From positions 46,288-110,287 of the forward strand of contig DAOUMN010000079.1 of the NCBI GenBank assembly GCA_034411135.1: 64,000 nt of DNA, given 5' to 3'. The DNA comes from Bellilinea sp034411135. GTDB taxonomy: Bacteria; Chloroflexota; Anaerolineae; Anaerolineales; Anaerolineaceae. The notes beneath the pieces were generated by a model, which had not been told where the DNA came from, made no database searches, and worked only from the letters and a program-made list of their open reading frames with translations. The translations under genes and the position numbers were made by a program. Positions 34,166 through 42,293 of this stretch are shown here, one piece after another (positions within the stretch are counted from its first letter, which is position 1; each line of letters begins with the position of its first letter).

Positions 34166-34723
34166 ATGAAAATCGTGTATGAGTATTCACATTTAGGTGG
34201 AGGGGAAATTCTTCAAGTGCGTTATCCACTGGTTCTCGAAGACATTTATGAAGTGATTCGAGACGTTGAAGCAGTAAAAAGTAAAGTCAGCCTTGAAAAG
34301 ACCAAAAAAGACCGGCTGCTTTATTCGCCAATTGATATGAATAACCAGTTTAGAAACGGATTCCATCGCAAAGGGTACACTGAGTTAAGGGATACCTATA
34401 CTATTCGCCTACCTGACAGTCCATTGGAAATTGCTAATGCCTATAAATCGGTCGATTTTTGTAAAGATCAGGTATTGATCGAGGTCCAATTCGGAAAATA
34501 CCCGTTCATGTTCTACGATTTGGCAAAATTTCAATATTTTTTCAACGAAAACAAGGCTCAGGTTGGCATTGAGATCGTCCCCTGTCATAATTTGCACCGA
34601 CACATGTCTTCGGGAGTGTCTTACGGCGAGCAATTGGTTTTCGATATCGAACGATTAAAAAGGCATTTCCCAGCCGTACCAGTCAAGGTGATACTCATTG
34701 ACGCCGACGAGGAGAAGACCTGA
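34166..34723 (+). CDS. Type II restriction endonuclease, BglII/BstYI-like
   Basis: The 185-residue protein starts 1 nt after the methyltransferase stop. The segment YKSVDFCKDQVLIEVQFGKYPF (about residues 93-114) matches the BglII active site, in which Asp84, Glu93 and Gln95 bind metal. Here Asp97, Glu106 and Gln108 have the same 9- and 2-residue spacing, and the following K-Y-P-F corresponds to N-Y-P-F of BglII. An upstream PIDMNNQFRNGF resembles the BglII segment around Asn54-Gln55. It should cut DNA unmodified by the partner enzyme. The target probably has a GATC core by family, which is inference. It is the most AT-rich gene in the window and clearly acquired. Confidence 0.78.
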   Translation: MKIVYEYSHLGGGEILQVRYPLVLEDIYEVIRDVEAVKSKVSLEKTKKDRLLYSPIDMNNQFRNGFHRKGYTELRDTYTIRLPDSPLEIANAYKSVDFCKDQVLIEVQFGKYPFMFYDLAKFQYFFNENKAQVGIEIVPCHNLHRHMSSGVSYGEQLVFDIERLKRHFPAVPVKVILIDADEEKT

Positions 34724-34727
34724 CCCC

Positions 34728-35198
34728 ATGACCACCCCACCCCCTGCCACATCCAATGAGCGCTGGCTGGCGGCTTTGGCGCACGCTGGCATTCTTATTC
34801 CCACCTTCGGGCTGGCAGCGCCGCTGGTAGTCTGGCTGGCGCAACGTCAAAAATCTGCCTTTCTGACTTTCCAGGCACTGCAGGCACTGATGTTCCAGTT
34901 ACTGCTCTCCGTGGCGGGCGTGATTGGCGGCTTCTTGAGCGCAATCCTGACCCTTGGTGTCAGCCTGCTCGCCATCGCGCTGGGCAGCATCAGCCAGAGT
35001 GAAACGCCGTTCCTCATCATGACCGCCGGTATCTGGTTGATACTGGGAGTGCTGCTGTGCGCGCTGGGGCTATTCGTCCTGCTGGGTTTGATTGCCGCGA
35101 TTGCCAGCGCGGGTGGGGCAAACTTCCGCTACCCGTTGCTGGGCGACTGGCTGGCTGGCTACCTGACCACCACCGCAACGGAGGCGCGCGATGAGTGA
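34728..35198 (+). CDS. DUF4870-domain membrane protein, first copy
   Basis: The 156-residue protein starts at the ATG at 34728, 4 nt after the endonuclease stop; the longer frame lacks support. The DUF4870 start WLAALAHAGILIPTFGLAAPLVVWL is followed by RQKSAFLTFQALQALMFQLL, then two or three further hydrophobic helices. Members are small, four-helix membrane proteins of unknown role. It overlaps the second copy by 8 nt. The two copies are similar enough in layout to be an old tandem duplication. Confidence 0.75.
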   Translation: MTTPPPATSNERWLAALAHAGILIPTFGLAAPLVVWLAQRQKSAFLTFQALQALMFQLLLSVAGVIGGFLSAILTLGVSLLAIALGSISQSETPFLIMTAGIWLILGVLLCALGLFVLLGLIAAIASAGGANFRYPLLGDWLAGYLTTTATEARDE

Positions 35199-35652
35199 AA
35201 CCCGTCTCGACGCAACCCGTGAAGACCGCCTGGCTGCTGCCATCTGCCACCTGGGCGCGTTTGTGCCCTACGTGGGCATTCTTGTTACCCTGATCATCTG
35301 GCTGACTCAAAAGGAACGTTCGGCACTGCTGCGCCGCCAGGCACTGGATGCGCTGCTGTTCCAGGGTGTGGCAACCGTGCTGTACATGCTGGTCGGCGGT
35401 GTGCTCAGCGGAATGTATTTCGTGGTCTTCTTACCAACGGTGCTGCTGAGCGAAACCGCTGCCGCGGATATTGTACCAGCGGTCTGGGTCGGCTACACCG
35501 TCCTGATGCTGGGCGTTATGTTGCTGTTTTTTGCTGCCGCGCTGGTGTACTATTTCCTGGCGGGTCGGGCTGCCTGGAACAGTCTGCGCAGCGGGCAGGC
35601 ATCCTATCCGCTGATTGGATCGTTGAGATCGTTGCTGCGCGCCGAGCGCTGA
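35191..35652 (+). CDS. DUF4870-domain membrane protein, second copy
   Basis: The 153-residue protein shows the same plan as its neighbour: RLAAAICHLGAFVPYVGILVTLIIWLTQ, then a basic RRQALDALLFQG segment and three more helices ending near residue 135. The overlap with the first copy implies translational coupling. Function is unknown. The pair could form a heteromeric membrane protein. gatB begins 22 nt later. Confidence 0.75.
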   Translation: MSETRLDATREDRLAAAICHLGAFVPYVGILVTLIIWLTQKERSALLRRQALDALLFQGVATVLYMLVGGVLSGMYFVVFLPTVLLSETAAADIVPAVWVGYTVLMLGVMLLFFAAALVYYFLAGRAAWNSLRSGQASYPLIGSLRSLLRAER

Positions 35653-35674
35653 ACCCCACCGCGAGGTTTGTTTT

Positions 35675-37123
35675 ATGACCGCTTACGAAGTCATCATCGG
35701 GCTGGAGACACACATTCAGCTCAACACCACCACCAAGATCTTCTGCGCCTGCAAGGCGGATTCATGGAACGACCCGCCCAACCACAACATTTGCCCGGTG
35801 TGCACTGGCATGCCCGGCGTGCTGCCGGTGCTCAACAAAGCCGCGGTAGAAAAAGGCGTGCTGCTGGCTGCTGCCATGCACGCCGAACTGCGCCCGCTGT
35901 CCTATTTCGACCGTAAAAATTATTTTTATCCCGACTTGCCCAAGGGCTACCAGATCTCACAGTACGATCATTCGCTCGCCTTTGGCGGCTGGATCGACCT
36001 GCCCATGCCGGCGGTAGGCGGCAAGCCTGCCTATACGCGGCGGGTCAACATTCACAAACTGCACCTGGAAGAGGATGCTGGTAAAACCAAGAACGCCGGC
36101 GGGGAGCGTCTGATCGACTTCAACCGCTGCGGCGTGCCGCTGATCGAAATGGTCACCCAACCCGACCTGCGCTCGGCGGACGAAGCCGCCCAGTACCTGA
36201 TCCGCCTGCGCCAGCTGCTGCGCTGGCTGGGTGTCTCCGAGGCGGACATGGAGAAGGGGCACTTGCGCTGCGATGCTAACGTGTCCATCCGCCCAATGAG
36301 CGCCGATTACCTCAACCCCAAGACCGAGATCAAAAACGTCAACTCGATCGAGGCGGTGCGCGACGCCATCGAAAAGGAGGTCGAACGCCAGGTGCGCGAG
36401 ACGGAAGCCGGGCGGCGCATTGCCGCCTGGACGCTGGAATGGGACGAGGATGCTGGCGTGCTGCGCAAGATGCGCTCCAAGGAAACCGAAGCCGACTACC
36501 GCTACTTCCGCGAGCCCGACCTGCTGCCGATCCGCCTCGACGAGGTGTGGAAGCAGAGCATCCTCGAACAGTTGCCAGAACTGCCGCTCGAACGCCGCCA
36601 GCGCTTCATGCAGGCTTACAACCTGCCCGAATACGATGCCGACATCCTCACCAGCGAGCGCAGCCTGTCGGACTACTTCGAGGCAGCCGTGCAGGTGTAC
36701 GGGGGCGACCCCAAGCGCATCTCCAATTACCTGATGAACGACGTACTGCGCATGATCAACGAAATCGGCAAGAGCGCGGCAGAACTGCGCCTGACCCCAG
36801 CCTACCTGGCGGAAATCGTTGCCCTGGCGGACAAGGGCACAGTCAATACCACCACCGCCAAGAGCCTGCTGCAAAAAGTGGAAGAATCAGGTCAGTCACC
36901 GCAGGTCATCGTCCAGCGCGAAGGGCTGGCAAAGGTCAGCGATGAAGCTGCCATCCGCGCCGTGTGCGAGCAGGTGCTGGCGGAAAACCCCCGGGAAGTG
37001 GAAGCCTACCGCGGCGGCAAAACCACCCTGATGGGCTGGTTTGTCGGGCAGGTGATGCGCAAGATGGGCGGCAAAGCCGACCCCAACCTTGCTCGCCAGG
37101 CGCTGGAGTCGCTTTTGCAATAA
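35675..37123 (+). CDS. gatB: Asp/Glu-tRNA amidotransferase subunit B
   Basis: This 482-residue subunit phosphorylates the acyl end of Glu-tRNA(Gln) or Asp-tRNA(Asn) and transfers ammonia from GatA. It starts with the family EVIIGLETHIQLNT, contains CACKADSWNDPPNHNICPVC (a zinc-like cysteine set, about 26-45), FYPDLPKGYQISQYD and GVPLIEMVTQPDLRS, and finishes with a YqeY-type C-terminal domain (about 335-480; KTTLMGWFVGQVMRKMGGKADP). It is separated from gatCA by the restriction-modification pair and the DUF4870 genes, but remains in the same direction. Confidence 0.93.
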   Translation: MTAYEVIIGLETHIQLNTTTKIFCACKADSWNDPPNHNICPVCTGMPGVLPVLNKAAVEKGVLLAAAMHAELRPLSYFDRKNYFYPDLPKGYQISQYDHSLAFGGWIDLPMPAVGGKPAYTRRVNIHKLHLEEDAGKTKNAGGERLIDFNRCGVPLIEMVTQPDLRSADEAAQYLIRLRQLLRWLGVSEADMEKGHLRCDANVSIRPMSADYLNPKTEIKNVNSIEAVRDAIEKEVERQVRETEAGRRIAAWTLEWDEDAGVLRKMRSKETEADYRYFREPDLLPIRLDEVWKQSILEQLPELPLERRQRFMQAYNLPEYDADILTSERSLSDYFEAAVQVYGGDPKRISNYLMNDVLRMINEIGKSAAELRLTPAYLAEIVALADKGTVNTTTAKSLLQKVEESGQSPQVIVQREGLAKVSDEAAIRAVCEQVLAENPREVEAYRGGKTTLMGWFVGQVMRKMGGKADPNLARQALESLLQ

Positions 37124-37184
37124 AGCTATTGATCCGCGCACAGGCTCCGGCAAGGCGCACAACCGGCACTTAACGCGCCCCGCC

Positions 37185-38636
37185 TTATTCTCCGCTGGCA
37201 CGCTTGCGGGTATGGGTGTGGTGTTTGCCACCCCGCCCCCTGGGCGGACGAGCTTCGCTACCAATCCAGATGCCAAAGGCGGGCAGAATGCGGCGATGCA
37301 CCAGCAGGATCAACGCGGTCACGCCAAAGGCAACCGCAAAGATGACCAGCGCGCTGCCCAGGTCATCGAGCAGGTTGGGGTTGATCACCATCACCCCCGC
37401 CAGGGTCAGCATCAACACCCCACCGATCAGCTTGAGGATGCGCCCGTGCTTCTCTTCCAGTCGGCTGGCTTTGAGGGTAAAGACGGCGACGAAGAAGATC
37501 GCCAGTTCGTCGAGCTGGTAGATCAGCATGTAGAGCAGGAGCAGCAGGGCAAATTCGAGCGGCTCGACCGCGTTGGCTGCCAGCAGGTTGCTCCACAGCA
37601 CCGGGAAGCCCGCCGTGCAGGAAAACTCGACCAGCGAAACCCCGGCTGCCAGCGCAATGGTTGCCCCAATCAGCCCCCACAACGACTGGCTGGAATCCAT
37701 CACCCGGCGAATGCCGCGCGCAATGCCCGGTTTCTTTTCATCTGCGATGGTAAACGACAGCCCTTCCTTATAAAAGAAGTAATCCTTGATGTTAACAGCT
37801 GCAAAGAACAACGCCACCAGCGCCACCAGCACGCGGATCCAGCCCATGAAGCTAATGAAAGTAAACAGGGTGAACAAACCGGCAATGAACAGGGCATACA
37901 CTGCAGCAGTCACGGTCAGGAAGATCACGCCGATGATAACCACTTTGCGCCGCGAGCCGGTGTGTAGCGTCAGGGCAAGCAGCATGGTCAATACCCAGAT
38001 CGAGCACGGGTTGAAGCCATCCACAAAGGCGATCAGCGCCGTGCTGACCGCCAGCGACTGGCGGCTGAGGTCGATTGCGCCGACCAGCGGCAGGGTGATG
38101 CGGCTGCTTTCCGGCGCGGCGGGGGTTGGCTGCGGCTGCCCCACCTGGGTAGGCGCGGCTGTCGGCGCGGGGAAGAGCACCCCCGCACCGGGGTCAGGGC
38201 AGCCCGCTTCCAGGCAGGCTTTGATCACGCCCTCGATCTCCTCATGCAGCGAAGGGTTGTAACCCTCCCAGTGACGATTGCCGATGAAAATGGTGGGCAC
38301 GTAGCGCGCCTCGAAGCCGGCAGCCGCGGCAAGTTTTTGGAACATCTCCTGGTTTTCGGCGTCGTTCCACACCTCGTAAAAGCGCAGCTCAACGCCCGGA
38401 TAGCGCTGCGGCAAGCTTTCCAGGTAAGGCTTGGCAGCCGCGCAGTGCGGGCAGCCATCCCCCCAGAACATGTACACTGCCACGGTATTCGCCACCGGCG
38501 GCTGATCTTGCGCCTGTACGGTCACACCGGCTAACAGCACCGTCACCAGGCTGATCAAAAGACTGAGCACCAGCCAGCGCAGTCCTGCTAACCCAAATTT
38601 ACACGCCTCGCCCCCTGGTTGTCGCCAAACAGGCAT
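37185..38636 (-). CDS. Thioredoxin-like domain fused to DsbD/CcdA-like membrane transporter
   Basis: The 483-residue protein has a signal or anchor helix (about 20-42). An extracytoplasmic thioredoxin/glutaredoxin-type domain follows with a CPHC active site (about 62-65, MFWGDGCPHCAAAKPYL) and the cis-proline region YVPTIFIGNRHWEGY. After a Pro-rich spacer come about six to eight membrane helices. Two of these carry conserved cysteines, DGFNPCSIWVL (about 215) and VEFSCTAGFPVLW (about 340), the pattern of the CcdA/DsbD electron carrier. It should pass electrons from cytoplasmic thioredoxin to the outside domain. AGGAGG lies 6 nt before the ATG. A His/Arg-rich tail ends the chain. Confidence 0.82.
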   Translation of the reverse strand: MPVWRQPGGEACKFGLAGLRWLVLSLLISLVTVLLAGVTVQAQDQPPVANTVAVYMFWGDGCPHCAAAKPYLESLPQRYPGVELRFYEVWNDAENQEMFQKLAAAAGFEARYVPTIFIGNRHWEGYNPSLHEEIEGVIKACLEAGCPDPGAGVLFPAPTAAPTQVGQPQPTPAAPESSRITLPLVGAIDLSRQSLAVSTALIAFVDGFNPCSIWVLTMLLALTLHTGSRRKVVIIGVIFLTVTAAVYALFIAGLFTLFTFISFMGWIRVLVALVALFFAAVNIKDYFFYKEGLSFTIADEKKPGIARGIRRVMDSSQSLWGLIGATIALAAGVSLVEFSCTAGFPVLWSNLLAANAVEPLEFALLLLLYMLIYQLDELAIFFVAVFTLKASRLEEKHGRILKLIGGVLMLTLAGVMVINPNLLDDLGSALVIFAVAFGVTALILLVHRRILPAFGIWIGSEARPPRGRGGKHHTHTRKRASGE

Positions 38637-38711
38637 TCCTAACCTCCTCGGTGTCCGCTAAAACGAACGGTAAACAGGACAGACAAACCAATACTTGTGA
38701 CGGTTTTCCCA

Positions 38712-38740
38712 ATCTTACCACACCGTGCCAGTCAGTACAA
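38712..38740 (-). promoter_or_regulatory. Candidate promoter of the thioredoxin-DsbD-like gene
   Basis: On the minus strand TTGTAC, 17 nt and TAAGAT are correctly spaced about 75 nt before the start codon. The boxes match the consensus only moderately. Confidence 0.4.
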
Positions 38741-38786
38741 TTGACATCTGTAACCTGCCCGGTCACGATTCGGACAGACGCATCTA

Positions 38787-38850
38787 TTGCCCGCCCGGCG
38801 CCATTACGGGTACAATCAGGGCAACCCCGCTCTTGGCGGGGCAGACCCTG
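38787..38850 (+). promoter_or_regulatory. Candidate promoter and hairpin before the UroD-like gene
   Basis: TTGCCC, 18 nt and TACAAT (38811-38816) form a plausible promoter. Right after it CAGGG (38817-38821) pairs with CCCTG (38846-38850), and inside it CCCCGC (38825-38830) pairs with GCGGGG (38836-38841). The palindrome could be a leader hairpin or an operator at the start site. Confidence 0.45.
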
Positions 38851-38866
38851 ACGCAAGGAGACCCGC

Positions 38867-40039
38867 ATGTCCCCGATGACCCCGCGCGAACGAGTCCTCG
38901 CCGTGCTTGGGCACGAGAAGCCCGACCGGGTGCCGCTGGTGATCGGCGCCGATCTGACCACCGGCATTCAGGAGTTTGCTTACCGCCGCCTGCTCGCCCA
39001 CCTCGATATTGCCGATGAATACCAGCCTCTGTATGACTGGTACGAACTGGGCGCGCCCAACCCGGCAGAAGCCGTGCTGCGCCGTCTGCACTCCGACGTG
39101 CGCGGCATTCACGACCGCTTTCCGGCAGAGACGTATGCGCGCAACCGCAGCCGCCCAGCCGGAAGCCCGTATGTGGACGATTGGGGGGTGGGTCAGCCGG
39201 AGATCGAACCGGGCATCTATTTCCCCGCCATCCACCCGCTGCAATCCGCCAACCGGTTAGAGGATATCCTGGCGTATCCCTGGCCCGATATGCACGACCC
39301 AGCGCGTTACGCCCACCTGCGCGCCGAGGCAGAACGGCTGGCGGAGGAAAACCGTTATGCCATCGTCGGCGCGCCGTGGCTGATCTCGCCGCTGGAGCGG
39401 GCATTTCAACTGCAGGGAATGCAAGCCTTCTTGCTCAACCTGGCGGACGCGCCGGACTTCGCCGCCGCCCTGCTGCGCAAGATCACCGACCTGTGCCTGC
39501 AAAACCTGGATCATTTCCTCACCGCGACCGGCGACTGGCTGGACATGATCATTCTGGCGGATGACCTGGGCACGCAGACCAACCTGCTCATATCGCCGCG
39601 TACCTACCGCAGCCTGATCAAACCGCTGCACGCCGAGCTGATTGCCCGCGTGCGCGCGCTGAGCAATGCGCGGGCGACCCCGCATTTCTGCGGGGTGATG
39701 TTCCACTCGGATGGGGATGTTTTTCCGCTGCTGGACGATTTTGTCGAAATCGGGGTGGATATCCTCAACCCGGTGCAGATCACTGGGCGCATGGCGAACC
39801 TGCCAGAACTTAAGCAGCGCTACGGCAAGCGGTTGGTTTTCTGCGGGGCAATCGACACCCAGCACGTGCTGCCGCTGGGCAGCCCGGCGGAGGTGCGCGC
39901 CGAAGTCAAACGGGTGATCGAGACGCTCGGCGCGGACGGCGGCTATCTGCTGGCGGCGGTGCACACCATTCCCAACGAGACCCCGCCGGAGAACATCCTG
40001 GCAATGGTTGACGCCGCACTGGAGTTTGGCGTTTATTAA
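38867..40039 (+). CDS. Uroporphyrinogen decarboxylase-like (URO-D superfamily) protein
   Basis: The 390-residue TIM-barrel protein begins MTPRERVLAVLGHEKPDRVPL, the usual start of URO-D-like methyltransferases rather than true HemE. Family landmarks are DWGVGQP, VGAPWLISPLERAFQLQG, MIILADDLGTQTNLLISP, HFCGVMFHSDGDVFPLL and CGAIDTQHVLPLG near the C-terminus. True HemE would have an F-x-R-Q-A-G-R-Y motif near the N-terminus, which is absent. Relatives move methyl groups between corrinoid proteins and thiols or act as O-demethylases. No corrinoid protein gene is adjacent, so the substrate is open. AAGGAG is the ribosome-binding site. Confidence 0.82.
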   Translation: MSPMTPRERVLAVLGHEKPDRVPLVIGADLTTGIQEFAYRRLLAHLDIADEYQPLYDWYELGAPNPAEAVLRRLHSDVRGIHDRFPAETYARNRSRPAGSPYVDDWGVGQPEIEPGIYFPAIHPLQSANRLEDILAYPWPDMHDPARYAHLRAEAERLAEENRYAIVGAPWLISPLERAFQLQGMQAFLLNLADAPDFAAALLRKITDLCLQNLDHFLTATGDWLDMIILADDLGTQTNLLISPRTYRSLIKPLHAELIARVRALSNARATPHFCGVMFHSDGDVFPLLDDFVEIGVDILNPVQITGRMANLPELKQRYGKRLVFCGAIDTQHVLPLGSPAEVRAEVKRVIETLGADGGYLLAAVHTIPNETPPENILAMVDAALEFGVY

Positions 40040-40080
40040 AACATTACAATTTTCAATTCTTGATATTTTGACTCCATTAA

Positions 40081-40825
40081 CTCAAAGCGCTGCAGCCTCC
40101 GGAAGGCAAGAGCCCGTTCCGCCTGCCAGCCGGGGAACTACTGGAAAGCTGGGCTGCATTGCACCGCCGTTGGCGCGGACCGCGCGGTGGCTCGGCAGAT
40201 CAATCATTACGCCAGATCGAAGCCCTCTTCCGGCTAGATGCGGCGGCTGACCCGCTGGCGTGGCTGCAAACTCAATCGGAAAACGACAGTGGTTTGATCG
40301 TCCTCGCCTGGCTACTGGATGAGGTCAATGCAACGATTCTGACCAGCCTGTACGTCGACGCTCCCATCCGGCGCTTCCACCTGCGCCAGAAGACCAAAGC
40401 GGGTGAAATCCACTTCGAGCTGGCGGAACTAAGCCTGGGTGAACGACACTTCAACCTCAACCGGGGCTACCGGTTCCCTGCCGGGTTAACCTCCGCCCTT
40501 CCGCATTCAGGTCGAATGGGACGGCATCTGGCAGATCAACGATGGACAAGGGAATTGCTACCCGATCTTGCGGCGCTGGCTGGAGGGCGGGGTACAGTGG
40601 GGCAGGTTTCAATACACCTTGCACTTGCGGGCTTTCCCCGCCATCGCTCCTCCTGCACAGCTTTTAACCATCCGCCTGAGCGCGGGCGCACTGGTTGTTC
40701 AGTCATACGACGGAGGAACCTGGCATAGCATGCGCGAGCTGTGGCGAGGTGACCTGGTATGGGTTACCCCACCCCTTGCAAGCGGAGACATCACACCAAT
40801 TTCCGGCGGCAGGAGCGCATTTTAA
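40081..40825 (+). pseudogene. Decayed gene: truncated N-terminus and frameshift, family unknown
   Basis: One frame is open from 40081 (after a TAA) and reads LQPPEGKSPFRLPAGELLES, later LIVLAWLLDEVNATILTSLY and FHLRQKTKAGEIHFELAEL up to about 40490 without any ATG. It then continues one frame over as PPPFRIQVEWDGIWQINDGQ and VQWGRFQYTLHLRAF to a stop at 40825. Both halves have protein-like composition and join smoothly around the GGGTTAACC at about 40485, so a one-base frameshift plus loss of the start is the simplest reading. A sequencing error at that site is the alternative for the shift. I do not recognise the family. Confidence 0.55.
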
Positions 40826-40838
40826 GAGCCTGCCGCGC

Positions 40839-40928
40839 TTACAGGCTGGGTGTGCAACCGCTGGACAGCCACAAAACCATCACAACCAGTACCACCCCTA
40901 TCAGCGTAACGAGTAATTTGCGAGCCAT
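40839..40928 (-). CDS. Small 29-residue lipoprotein-like peptide
   Basis: A 30-codon ORF has a near-perfect ribosome-binding site (AGGAGGAG) 4 nt before its ATG. The peptide starts MARKLLVTLIGVVLVV, continues as one hydrophobic helix, and ends WLSSGCTPSL. The charge-hydrophobic-LSSGC order is a bacterial lipoprotein signal, leaving a mature piece of only five residues (CTPSL). It resembles entericidin-size lipopeptides in design only. It lies on the opposite strand to, and just after, the decayed gene. Small size makes it uncertain, but the start site is as good as that of any gene here. Confidence 0.5.
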   Translation of the reverse strand: MARKLLVTLIGVVLVVMVLWLSSGCTPSL

Positions 40929-41060
40929 CTTCTCCTCCTGCCTGCGGGCCGGTTCCGCTGTGCTGAGGGCAGCAATGTGGGGCAACTTCTTCTCACCCCC
41001 AAGACGCTGTCCGATGCGGAAGAGTTCCAGCCGGGTGTTCCGTCGCGGTCGCGGGCGGGT

Positions 41061-41066
41061 TATAAT
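41061..41066 (+). promoter_or_regulatory. -10 box before amrS
   Basis: A perfect TATAAT in an AT-rich patch lies 45 nt before the amrS start. The -35 (TTCCGT, 17 nt upstream) is poor. The rest of 40929-41110 holds no gene that I can see. Confidence 0.4.
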
Positions 41067-41110
41067 TTAAAATAAAGGGTTTCCTTAATGGTTGGAAAGG
41101 AGACAAAATC

Positions 41111-42226
41111 ATGGTCATACTGGCAGACCGTCTGGACGAACTGACCCGCAGGGGTGAACTGTATCAGCCCATGGAGAATGGCGCGCTGCGCTGTTATGCC
41201 TGCGCCCACCGCTGCCTGATAAAAAATGGGCGGCGCGGCATCTGCCAGGTGCGCTTCAATTCTGGCGGCGAACTGCGCGTGCCGTGGGGCTACGTTGCTG
41301 CACTGCAAATCGACCCGATCGAAAAAAAGCCTTTCTCGCACCTGCTGCCCGGCGCCGAAGCGCTCACCTTCGGCATGCTGGGCTGCGATTTTCACTGCAG
41401 CTACTGCCAGAACTGGCTGACCTCGCAGGCGCTGCGCGACCCGGATGCGGGCATCCACCCGGATTACGTCCTGCGCACCTCGCCGGAGGAACTGACTGCC
41501 TACGCCCTGCGCAACCGGGCACAGGTGGTGGTTTCGTCCTACAATGAACCCCTGATCACCGCCGAGTGGGCAGTGGACGTCTTCCGCGCGGCAAAGGCGC
41601 GCGGCTTGCTGTGCGCATTCGTCTCCAATGGCAACGCCACCCCCGAAGCACTGGCATACCTGCGCCCCTACCTGGACGCCTACAAAGTCGATTTGAAAAC
41701 CATGCAGGACCGCCAGTACCGCCGATTGGGCGGCGTGCTGCAACACGTGTTGGATACCATCCGCACGGCGCGCGAAGCCGGACTGTGGGTCGAGGTGGTC
41801 ACCCTGGTGGTGCCCGGCTTCAACGACAGCCCAGAGGAACTGTGGGATGCGGCGCGCTTTCTGGTCTCGGTCTCGGCGGACATTCCCTGGCACGTGACCG
41901 CCTTCCATCCAGACTACAAAATGACCGAACCGCCGCCGACCTCGGCGCGCGCCCTGCAGCAGGCAGCCGAGATCGGTCAGGAGGCCGGGCTGAACTTCGT
42001 TTATGCCGGCAACCTACCCGGGCGGGTTGGGTCATTGGAGGACACCCGCTGCCCCCACTGCGCCGCTGTGCTGGTCGAGCGGCGTGGTTACGTCGTCACC
42101 GCCTATCACCTGACCGCGGAGGGCAATTGCCCGCGTTGCGGCAAGCACATCCCCGGCGTGTGGCACCCCGACCCGGCACAGGCTCGGCTGCACGGCTTTG
42201 GCGCACCACGCCGGGTGCATTGGTGA
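41111..42226 (+). CDS. amrS: AmmeMemoRadiSam-type radical SAM enzyme
   Basis: This 371-residue radical SAM protein is of the AmrS/PflA-like group. N-terminal cysteines CYACAHRCLIKNGRRGICQVR (split, about 28-46) are the diagnostic pre-domain. The SAM cluster motif is CDFHCSYCQNW (about 95-105, C-x3-C-x2-C). SYNEPLI and YKVDLKTMQDRQY follow, and a C-terminal zinc-ribbon-like pair (RCPHC about 315 and CPRC about 342) ends it. AAAGGAG is its ribosome-binding site. In many genomes AmrS sits with AMMECR1 and Memo genes, but neither is next to it here. The modification it performs is not established. Confidence 0.85.
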   Translation: MVILADRLDELTRRGELYQPMENGALRCYACAHRCLIKNGRRGICQVRFNSGGELRVPWGYVAALQIDPIEKKPFSHLLPGAEALTFGMLGCDFHCSYCQNWLTSQALRDPDAGIHPDYVLRTSPEELTAYALRNRAQVVVSSYNEPLITAEWAVDVFRAAKARGLLCAFVSNGNATPEALAYLRPYLDAYKVDLKTMQDRQYRRLGGVLQHVLDTIRTAREAGLWVEVVTLVVPGFNDSPEELWDAARFLVSVSADIPWHVTAFHPDYKMTEPPPTSARALQQAAEIGQEAGLNFVYAGNLPGRVGSLEDTRCPHCAAVLVERRGYVVTAYHLTAEGNCPRCGKHIPGVWHPDPAQARLHGFGAPRRVHW

Positions 42227-42244
42227 CCCCGTATGCTTACGGGG
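42227..42244 (+). terminator. Short hairpin directly after amrS
   Basis: CCCCGTA pairs with TACGGGG around a TGCT loop, starting at the base after the stop codon. No T-run follows. A second GC-rich palindrome (GCGGG/CCCGC, near 42254-42266) comes next. Confidence 0.5.
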
Positions 42245-42293
42245 TAAGCGCCGGGCGGGGAACCCGCTCCGCGGCTGAAACGTCTTAACCGAT

